From Gammaproteobacteria bacterium (GTDB lineage: Bacteria > Pseudomonadota > Gammaproteobacteria > GRL18): 7,324 nt of DNA. The position numbers and the translations under genes are program-made. Of the stretch, positions 1 to 5,113 are shown one piece after another. Location: the NCBI GenBank assembly GCA_027076245.1, contig JALTKC010000080.1:1-7324 (forward strand), in the 5' to 3' direction. Each line of letters opens with the position of its first letter. The first letter of the stretch is position 1. Under the pieces are notes generated by a model. It saw only the letters and a program-made list of their open reading frames with translations, did not search any database and was not told the DNA's origin.

Positions 1-219
1 AGTGTTTACGGCGAACGCTGCGTAGAATTCCTGTTCGGCATCCGCTCCGTTATGATCTTCCGAATATTATGGATCATAGCCGTCCCCATCGGCGCTATGG
101 GCGAACTAAACTTCATCTGGCTACTAGCCGACACCCTAAACGCCCTAATGGCCCTACCCAACCTAATCGCATTACTCCTACTAAGCCCAATAGTCTTCAA
201 ACTAACCAGGCAATCCTAA
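1..219 (+). CDS. Alanine/glycine:cation symporter family protein, C-terminal end (5' truncated by window)
   Basis: Frame 1 is open from the first base to a TAA at 217-219 and gives 72 residues. It begins SVYGERCVEFLFGIRSV and contains WLLADTLNALMALPNLIALL, followed by a short basic tail ending LTRQS. The YGERCVE-FLFG stretch and the LADTLN-LMALPNLIALL stretch are what I recognise as the C-terminal end of AGCS-family (AlsT/DagA-type) sodium:alanine/glycine symporters, inner-membrane proteins that import small amino acids with a cation. Two hydrophobic segments are visible, about residues 17-33 and 51-66. The start and most of the protein lie outside the window. Codon use is odd: from codon 21 to the end, 46 of the 48 codons that have a wobble choice end in A or C, and 10 of 14 leucines are CTA, a codon that ampD and dxs rarely use. 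The gene converges on the protease at 422-931, with repeats between them. Confidence 0.85.
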   Translation, partial: SVYGERCVEFLFGIRSVMIFRILWIIAVPIGAMGELNFIWLLADTLNALMALPNLIALLLLSPIVFKLTRQS

Positions 220-221
220 CC

Positions 222-298
222 CTGGGAGCGCGGGCATCTTGCCTGCGTCATAGCAAAACTTTAAATACCATATGCGGGCAAGATGCCCGCACTCCCAG
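222..298. repeat. REPIN-like inverted pair of REP palindromes (copy 1)
   Basis: Two 25-nt arms, 222-246 and 274-298, are reverse complements with two mismatches and flank a 27-nt AT-rich spacer. Each arm also folds on its own: 230-236 pairs with 240-246 (GCGGGCA, 3-nt loop, TGCCTGC, one G-U), and 274-280 pairs with 284-290 (perfect 7-bp stem). Each arm carries a GGGAG-type head outside its hairpin. A GGAG/GTAG head followed by an imperfect palindrome, with two copies inverted, is the architecture of REP doublets (REPINs) that are mobilised by RAYT transposases; none is encoded here. It sits 2 bp after the symporter stop, between convergent genes, so it could act as a bidirectional transcript end or mRNA-stabilising hairpin. 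There is no clear U-tract, so intrinsic termination is uncertain. Confidence 0.8.
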
Positions 299-310
299 AA
301 AAAGATCTAA

Positions 311-374
311 GCTCTTTCTTAACCCTTAACCCTTAACCCTTAACCCTTAACCCTTAACCCTTAATCCTTAACCC
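311..374 (+). repeat. Heptamer tandem array 1: GCTCTTTC leader plus (TTAACCC)8
   Basis: The 8-mer GCTCTTTC (311-318) is followed by six perfect TTAACCC units (319-360), one variant unit TTAATCC (361-367) and one more perfect unit (368-374), then CTTAT and the next leader. It lies between the convergent symporter and protease genes and directly precedes array 2. The unit resembles telomeric repeats only in composition. No reading frame of interest crosses it. Confidence 0.95.
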
Positions 375-379
375 CTTAT

Positions 380-422
380 GCTCTTTCTGAACGCTGAACG
401 CTGAACGCTGAACGCTGAACGC
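380..422 (+). repeat. Heptamer tandem array 2: GCTCTTTC leader plus (TGAACGC)5
   Basis: A second copy of GCTCTTTC (380-387) is followed by five perfect TGAACGC units (388-422) and then TAAAAATAC. The last unit shares its final base with the stop codon (422-424, read on the minus strand) of the retropepsin-like protease, so the gene ends exactly at the array boundary. Array 1 lies 5 bp upstream with the same leader but a different unit. Confidence 0.95.
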
Positions 423-931
423 TAAAAATACTGCCTAACCGTCAACACTCCCCCCCTCTGCGTAAACTCCAGCTGCTTCAAAACCGACATCCCCAACAAC
501 ACCTCATTCAGATTAGGCGTAATAACAGCCCTGATATTAGTCAGCCGTATTTTACCTATATCGAGCTCATCAATAATGGTCTGGAAACCTGTCGTGCGGC
601 CATTGGCAGTAGAAAGGCTGACTGGCATGCCTTTTTTCAGGCCGATTTTAGTAGCGAGACGTTCAGGAACGGCCACATAGGTAGCGCCGGTATCGAGCAG
701 AAAAACAGAGGGGTAGCCGTTGATTCGGCCGGACGTCACATAGTGGCCGGCACGGTTACGTTTTAATACAATTTCTATATATTGATCGGTAATTTGTCCA
801 GTTTGAACGGTTTGGTTGGGATTGTACTGCCGGTTAATAGCCCCCTGAAAAATCCAGGTCAGCAGCCCAAGGGCAAGCACCAGGGCAATGGCAATCATGC
901 CTTTACCCATGCTTTTTACATTATCAGTCAC
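422..931 (-). CDS. Membrane-anchored retropepsin-like aspartic protease (clan AA, TIGR02281-like)
   Basis: The product has 169 residues. One hydrophobic segment at about residues 10-29, after a short N-terminus, predicts a signal anchor with the rest in the periplasm. The protease core starts near residue 50. The aspartic active-site motif LLDTGAT has Asp80-Thr81-Gly82, and the second hydrophobic hallmark LLGMSVLKQLEF is at 145-156, ending in GVLTVRQ. This is the single-domain, dimer-forming retropepsin-like layout of small proteobacterial proteases; the substrate is unknown. The first in-frame start is GTG at 931-929; ATG codons at residues 8 and 12 are alternatives. No good Shine-Dalgarno precedes any of them, and the GTG is preceded by a C-rich run. 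It follows the DUF1631 stop by 27 bp in the same frame and is probably cotranscribed. The last 38 codons are unusual (TTG, GGG, AGG; 36 end in G or T), unlike the mixed codons upstream. Confidence 0.87.
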   Translation of the reverse strand: MTDNVKSMGKGMIAIALVLALGLLTWIFQGAINRQYNPNQTVQTGQITDQYIEIVLKRNRAGHYVTSGRINGYPSVFLLDTGATYVAVPERLATKIGLKKGMPVSLSTANGRTTGFQTIIDELDIGKIRLTNIRAVITPNLNEVLLGMSVLKQLEFTQRGGVLTVRQYF

Positions 932-958
932 AGTCGTTGGGGGGAGGTTAACAACAGA

Positions 959-3391
959 TTAATGTTCGGTTTTTTCCTGCAGTTCTTCCAGTACGGCATC
1001 CATGGCTCGTTCAAATACTGGTGATTCATCCAGAATAGTGGCCTGTTTGTTACGCAGTGCCGCACTTAAGCCCTGCAGGGATTTTTCTGCAATCTGACCG
1101 GTCTGGGTAACAAAAATATAGGCGCTGGCATCTTCACTCATCCAGGAAATCTTGGCCCGGTAGGTCTGGCCATCCTGGCCAATAAACTCGACCCAGGCGC
1201 CGGCACTGAGGTTTCTGGCTTGCTGGGTATAGGCGTCTTCAATCAGTTCCACATCCTCACTGTCAGCAATAGCCTGTTCAGAACCGTCTTCAAGGGAAGC
1301 CAGTAAATCTTCTTCTTCCAGAGCATCCAGATTGTTCAGATCGCCGTCCAGCATAACATCAATACCGGCATCGATACTGGCCAGGTCTTCTGCTGAAAGC
1401 CCGTCAGCTGATTCGGTAGTGTTATTAGCAGTTTGATCAGGTTTGGCAGGTTCAGCTGGTGTTGTACTGGAAATATAGGCAGAGCCATTTTGTGACAGCT
1501 CACTGTCATTGATATTCTGGCCTTTCATACAGGCAAGATGGCAATTCTGCAGATCCTGCAGGAGTTGTTCGCGCAAGTCTTTAGGGTAATGAATGCGGTC
1601 AAGCCCGGCATTAAGTGCATTTAAAATTCCGGGAATGACTCTGACCAGCTGTTTCTGGCTTTGAATATCGGTTTTTGGATCAACACTCCATATCAGAGTA
1701 TCTACAAAGGTCATGGCCATATCCCACTCATCGCTTTCCATGCCGTCGCTGAAGAAAATATCCAGCATGACGTCTTTCCAGACCCGTTCCAGTAATAAAA
1801 CAATATTATGAGGCAGATTTTTATGGGTAATACGGGAGTTTAATTCTGTGCTGACCAGTTTCAGGGCAGCATCTTTAGAAGGCGTTCTTCTGTTTTTTAT
1901 ACCCTGATTAAATTCAGACAGGAAACGATGCAGATCTTCCAGTAACTCTTCATAAAAACTTTCATCAATGGATTCAGTCTGTTCGTTGGTTACACGGGTA
2001 ACAATGCTTTCCAGTTTCAGATACAGAGGATTATTCTGGGAATTAACATTATCGGTTACCCCAAGCCCGGCATTGGCCAGTTCATTTAATAGCTTGCGGG
2101 CAGGGTGGTTTTTATTACGGAAAAAGCTTTTATCCTGCAGTGCAATTTTAATAATCGGTATCTGCAGACGGCTTAATAATGACTTAACGGAATCAACCAG
2201 ATTATTGTCACCCAGAATAAAGTCAAACAGCATGCCGATAACATCAATCATGTCATCGTCAGCCTGATTGATGGCTTCTTTGTTCTGGTTGTTGTGTAAA
2301 GCCTGTTTTAAGGCTTCTTTTAACAGAGCACTGGTTTCAGAACCGCTGTGCTGTTGGCCGTTATAAGGATCATAAGGGTTCGCCAGAGCCGGATCTATCT
2401 GTATCTGGGACAGGGTGTTCATGATGTCGCTAGTATCGGCAAACTGGGCCGGAGGAATATTTTGCTGTGGTGTTTTATTCCGGGCAATTAACTGCTGGAT
2501 CAGGGCAAAGGCTTCAGCATCGGCAGAATTCTGCTGGTAAGCATTACCAACCGGCTGTTGTATAAACTGTGATAAACCGGAATTTGTCTGAGGAGAGCCC
2601 GGTGCATTACCCGCACCGGTGGGTGGGGGTTGTCTTCTGACTGAGCCATAGGAAATTTTCAGATCCGGTAAAATGCCTTTTTCGACCAGTAATTGATTGA
2701 TATTCTGATAGAGATCATTCAGTTTGGAAATAATATTGATATCAAACAGCTTGAATACCAGTAGTTTTACCTTGATCTCGGCTTCCAGAGTGTCAACAGC
2801 AGCGGCAAAGGCATTACATAAAGCCGTCGGGCTGACAGGGTTGTTCTGGGTGTTAATATCCAGCCCCCTGTAGAGGTAAGCTACTCGCTGATTAAGCTGT
2901 TTCAGTTCATCCTTATTGTCCCGTTCTGCCTTGGCTATCATATTATGAGTGGCCAGCTCTTCTTCGAGGTTATCATCCGCAATTAAGGACAGGCTTTCAA
3001 TATCTGAAGTCACCTCCCGAAAATCACGACCACCCTGGATAACTTCTGGATCAAAACTCTGTTCTACTTTGGCGAGAAACTCTTCATGGGCAACGCTGCG
3101 ACGCAGGCGGATAATGCGCATGGCATCAAAATAGGTATTTTGATCGGTCGCATTTTCTGATTTTTCGGCCATTTCAAATAACTGAGTGTCAACATTATCA
3201 AATAATGCGGAAATGGCTTCATTTGTCCACTGACTGGTGTACTTGATTAGATCGCCTAATGGACCTTCTGGTATCATTGAATCCTGTATCCTGCTATCTT
3301 GTGACAACTTGTTTCTGTGATAGTCATGATCCGGAGCCGCTTGTTTGCTGCTGTTCCGGTTAAAGTGTAATATATTGTTTTTAGGCTGCAT
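959..3391 (-). CDS. DUF1631 domain-containing protein
   Basis: The product has 810 residues, within the large size range usual for this family. The recognisable DUF1631 core is at residues 381-442 (MIDVIGMLFDFIL, then RLQIPIIKIAL, DKSFF and HPARKLLNELANAG), with a second conserved block at about 530-572 (W538 and the DGMESDEW stretch). Residues 255-350 are a low-complexity linker rich in Pro, Gly, Asn and Gln. Residues 664-726 are very acidic (EEEDLL, EDVELIED). The C-terminal module from about 731 (GAWVEF, then KISWMSEDASAYIFV) resembles the small beta-rich end of other DUF1631 proteins and somewhat recalls PilZ-like folds; that resemblance is inference. No signal peptide or membrane segment is seen, so it is probably cytoplasmic. 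ATG at 3391 is preceded by GAGG about 10 nt upstream. The family function is unknown. From memory, DUF1631 genes also sit beside ampD in pseudomonads, which matches this divergent arrangement. Confidence 0.88.
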   Translation of the reverse strand: MQPKNNILHFNRNSSKQAAPDHDYHRNKLSQDSRIQDSMIPEGPLGDLIKYTSQWTNEAISALFDNVDTQLFEMAEKSENATDQNTYFDAMRIIRLRRSVAHEEFLAKVEQSFDPEVIQGGRDFREVTSDIESLSLIADDNLEEELATHNMIAKAERDNKDELKQLNQRVAYLYRGLDINTQNNPVSPTALCNAFAAAVDTLEAEIKVKLLVFKLFDINIISKLNDLYQNINQLLVEKGILPDLKISYGSVRRQPPPTGAGNAPGSPQTNSGLSQFIQQPVGNAYQQNSADAEAFALIQQLIARNKTPQQNIPPAQFADTSDIMNTLSQIQIDPALANPYDPYNGQQHSGSETSALLKEALKQALHNNQNKEAINQADDDMIDVIGMLFDFILGDNNLVDSVKSLLSRLQIPIIKIALQDKSFFRNKNHPARKLLNELANAGLGVTDNVNSQNNPLYLKLESIVTRVTNEQTESIDESFYEELLEDLHRFLSEFNQGIKNRRTPSKDAALKLVSTELNSRITHKNLPHNIVLLLERVWKDVMLDIFFSDGMESDEWDMAMTFVDTLIWSVDPKTDIQSQKQLVRVIPGILNALNAGLDRIHYPKDLREQLLQDLQNCHLACMKGQNINDSELSQNGSAYISSTTPAEPAKPDQTANNTTESADGLSAEDLASIDAGIDVMLDGDLNNLDALEEEDLLASLEDGSEQAIADSEDVELIEDAYTQQARNLSAGAWVEFIGQDGQTYRAKISWMSEDASAYIFVTQTGQIAEKSLQGLSAALRNKQATILDESPVFERAMDAVLEELQEKTEH

Positions 3392-3425
3392 TTAGACCAA
3401 ACCTCAGTTTGTTTCAGTCAGGTAA

Positions 3426-3454
3426 ACTATAATCCTTATCAATTAGAATGTCTT
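3426..3454 (-). promoter_or_regulatory. Candidate sigma70 promoter for the DUF1631-protease transcript
   Basis: Read on the minus strand, AAGACA (3454-3449) and TATAGT (3431-3426) are separated by 17 bp. They match the -35 consensus at 4 of 6 and the -10 consensus at 5 of 6. Transcription would begin near 3419, leaving a leader of about 28 nt that contains the GAGG (3405-3402) used to place the start codon. This is motif matching only, in AT-rich DNA where chance matches are common. Confidence 0.35.
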
Positions 3455-3500
3455 TGAGCTTGTCCACAGAAACAAAAAACTTAATAAAATAAAGAAATTG

Positions 3501-3506
3501 TATAAT
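3501..3506 (+). promoter_or_regulatory. Candidate -10 box upstream of ampD
   Basis: A perfect TATAAT lies 94 bp before the ampD ATG, in the AT-rich 208-bp divergent region (3392-3599). No convincing -35 hexamer is found 16-18 bp upstream (CTTAAT and neighbours are weak). A second possible -10, TATAAA at 3565-3570, is closer to the gene but also lacks a partner. The 3392-3599 region holds no gene that I can see and no array or hairpin. Confidence 0.3.
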
Positions 3507-3599
3507 CACATACGGTACAGGTTTTAATATAGAACATTTAGTAATTTTTTTCACCTGATTTTCCTATAAAAATCAAATAAAAAGCTCAATAAAAATCTT

Positions 3600-4151
3600 A
3601 TGTACGAAATATCTGACGGCTGGTTTACCCAGGCCAGGAAAGTAGCATCACCAAACTATAATAAACGACCAGAAAGTGTCACAATAGACAGCATTATCAT
3701 CCATAGTATTTCTCTGCCGCCGGGACAGTATGGGGGAGATGAAATCGATCGTTTTTTCAGTAATCAACTGGACTGGGATGAACATGATTATTTCAGGGAA
3801 ATTAAAGATTTACAGGTATCTTCCCATTTGTTGATCCGGCGTGACGGAGAACTGGTGCAGTATGTTAATCTGCATGATCGGGCCTGGCATGCCGGTCAGT
3901 CCTGTCTGGCGGGACAGGAAAACTGCAATGATTTTTCTATCGGTATTGAGCTGGAAGGTACCGATAAAAGTCCGTTTGAAAAAGCACAATATAAAACACT
4001 GCTCGCTGTGATTAAAACCCTGAAACATTATTTCCCGAAGATTTGTCCGGAAAAAATTGTGGGTCATAGTGATATTGCCCCCGGTCGGAAAACCGATCCC
4101 GGTTCCGGCTTTGACTGGAAGGTATTAAGAGCGGACAAACTTATAAATTAA
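3600..4151 (+). CDS. ampD: 1,6-anhydro-N-acetylmuramyl-L-alanine amidase AmpD
   Basis: The product has 183 residues, matching the usual AmpD length, with an Amidase_2 fold and no signal peptide, so it is cytoplasmic. AmpD cleaves the lactyl bond between anhydro-MurNAc and L-Ala of muropeptides returned by AmpG; where an AmpR/AmpC system exists, its loss induces beta-lactamase. Expected zinc ligands are His35 (IIIHSISLPPG), His156 (VGHSDIAPGRKTDPG) and Asp166. Lys164 and Glu118 (IGIELEG) match the catalytic-region residues of characterised AmpD, and SSHLLIRRDGELVQYV (74-89) and RAWHAG (94-99) are also typical. ATG at 3600 is the only reasonable start; no Shine-Dalgarno is evident before it. 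It is divergent from DUF1631 and 9 bp ahead of the DUF2797 gene, with which it is probably cotranscribed. No ampE follows, and no ampR or ampC is in the window. Confidence 0.95.
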   Translation: MYEISDGWFTQARKVASPNYNKRPESVTIDSIIIHSISLPPGQYGGDEIDRFFSNQLDWDEHDYFREIKDLQVSSHLLIRRDGELVQYVNLHDRAWHAGQSCLAGQENCNDFSIGIELEGTDKSPFEKAQYKTLLAVIKTLKHYFPKICPEKIVGHSDIAPGRKTDPGSGFDWKVLRADKLIN

Positions 4152-4160
4152 GGAATTGTA

Positions 4161-5027
4161 ATGGCAAGTTATTCTGGTCATCTGCGTAAAATGCAGGTGC
4201 AATACAACGGCCCTGATACGCCGGTTGACTATTTTTTAAATTTATATGATGAGCAGGGACAACTCAGTCATGGGGAAATTGCCCTGAATCCATTACTGGG
4301 GAAAAAGCTGTCTTTTCACTATAAACAGGAAATTCATTGTGTGGCCTGTTCCCGTAAAACCAGTAAGAGCTTTAATCAGGGGCATTGCTACCCCTGTTTT
4401 ACCCGTCTGGCTTCCTGCGATAAATGCATTATGAGCCCGGAAAAATGCCATTATGAACAGGGCACCTGTCGGGAACCTCAATGGGGGCTGGATAACTGTA
4501 TGCAGAAGCATTTTGTTTACCTGGCCAATTCATCAGGCATTAAGGTGGGGATTACCCGTGGCAGTCAGATCCCAACACGCTGGGTGGATCAGGGTGCGGT
4601 ACAGGCATTACCCGTGTTTCAGGTCAGTACCCGTTATTATTCCGGTCTGGTTGAGGTTTTATACAAGCAGCAGGTCTCCGATCGTACCCAATGGCAGAGA
4701 ATGCTCAAGGGACCGGCAGAACCCATTGATTTAAAACACAAACAAGCTGAACTCTGGCAATTATTAGCCCCTCAGGTGGATGAATTGATCGCTAGTCTGG
4801 GTGATATTCCGGAAAACGCTATTATGCATCTGGATAATAATGAAGTGGTGGACATTCAGTACCCGGTTCTGGAATATCCAACTAAAGTTAAGTCGTTTAA
4901 CCTGGATAAACAGCCCTTTTTTGAAGGGGTATTACAGGGTATTAAAGGACAGTACCTGATTATGGATACCGGTGTGATTAATATTCGTAAGTTTTCCGGT
5001 TATCATATAGAACTTGTCACCGAGTAA
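4161..5027 (+). CDS. DUF2797 family protein with Cys-rich putative metal site and GIY-YIG-like segment
   Basis: The product has 288 residues. A cysteine cluster at residues 60-113 holds nine Cys (60, 63, 76, 79, 86, 89, 96, 103, 113), with three CxxC pairs (60/63, 76/79, 86/89) and nearby His75 and His97, consistent with one or two zinc sites or possibly an iron-sulfur site. It is followed by FVYLANSSGIKVGITRGSQI (118-137), then PTRW with Arg140 and, later, Glu165. The VYLA...VGIT spacing with a downstream Arg and Glu recalls GIY-YIG nuclease folds, but that link is inference and nuclease activity is not shown. I recognise the whole as the uncharacterised DUF2797 family. It appears cytoplasmic, with no signal or membrane segment. 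AAGGA at 4150-4154 overlaps the ampD stop and lies 6 nt before the ATG, a good Shine-Dalgarno that supports both this start and cotranscription with ampD. It converges on dxs across a REPIN-like element. Confidence 0.82.
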   Translation: MASYSGHLRKMQVQYNGPDTPVDYFLNLYDEQGQLSHGEIALNPLLGKKLSFHYKQEIHCVACSRKTSKSFNQGHCYPCFTRLASCDKCIMSPEKCHYEQGTCREPQWGLDNCMQKHFVYLANSSGIKVGITRGSQIPTRWVDQGAVQALPVFQVSTRYYSGLVEVLYKQQVSDRTQWQRMLKGPAEPIDLKHKQAELWQLLAPQVDELIASLGDIPENAIMHLDNNEVVDIQYPVLEYPTKVKSFNLDKQPFFEGVLQGIKGQYLIMDTGVINIRKFSGYHIELVTE

Positions 5028-5038
5028 TCCCTATTCAC

Positions 5039-5113
5039 CTGGGAGCGCGGGCATCCTGCCCGCGTAAGATTAATCAATTTATCTTAAATTAATAATGCGG
5101 GCAGGACACCTGT
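5039..5113. repeat. REPIN-like inverted pair (copy 2, right arm decayed)
   Basis: The left arm 5039-5063 is nearly identical to copy 1 (two differences in 25 nt) and forms an 8-bp stem, 5046-5053 with 5057-5064, around a TCC loop. The right arm 5097-5113 matches the expected inverse for its first 10 nt, then differs at four positions, all transitions. The outer GCTCCC head is absent because the dxs stop codon (5114-5116) begins immediately. The spacer is AT-rich. Positioned 11 bp after the DUF2797 stop and abutting the dxs stop, it could serve as a shared transcript end for two convergent genes; neither side shows a strong U-tract. Confidence 0.75.

Larger units (their letters stand above)
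61..545. other. Strand-skewed segment (plus strand rich in A and C) spanning two convergent gene ends
   Basis: By hand count, A+C on the plus strand is 70/100 at 121-220 and 73/110 at 431-540, against 26/60 at 1-60 and 29/60 at 541-600. In the plus-strand symporter tail this appears as A/C-ending codons. In the minus-strand protease tail (residues 132-169) it appears as G/T-ending codons, 36 of 38. The heptamer arrays between them are also A/C-rich on the plus strand. The REPIN at 222-298 inside the segment is not skewed. The right edge, near 540-545, is abrupt; the left edge is near 60 or beyond the window. Confidence 0.75.

Noticed and set aside
69..329. Plus-strand 86-residue open frame overlapping the symporter end and REPIN
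   Set aside because: It is out of frame with the recognisable symporter and runs through the hairpin element; low-complexity product with no family features.
319..374. TTAACCC repeats as a linear-chromosome telomere
   Set aside because: The array is short, internal and flanked by intact genes, and sister arrays with other units occur elsewhere in the window.
782..1024. Plus-strand 80-residue open frame opposite the protease start
   Set aside because: Antisense shadow of the protease and DUF1631 genes, with no ribosome site or recognisable motif.
959..3391. Naming the DUF1631 protein as an enzyme, such as a thymidine phosphorylase
   Set aside because: No catalytic motif of that enzyme family is visible; the core blocks are those of DUF1631 only.
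3460..3468. TTGTCCACA as a DnaA box and possible origin
   Set aside because: It is a single 9-mer with one mismatch to TTATCCACA; no cluster of boxes and no dnaA, dnaN or gidA nearby.
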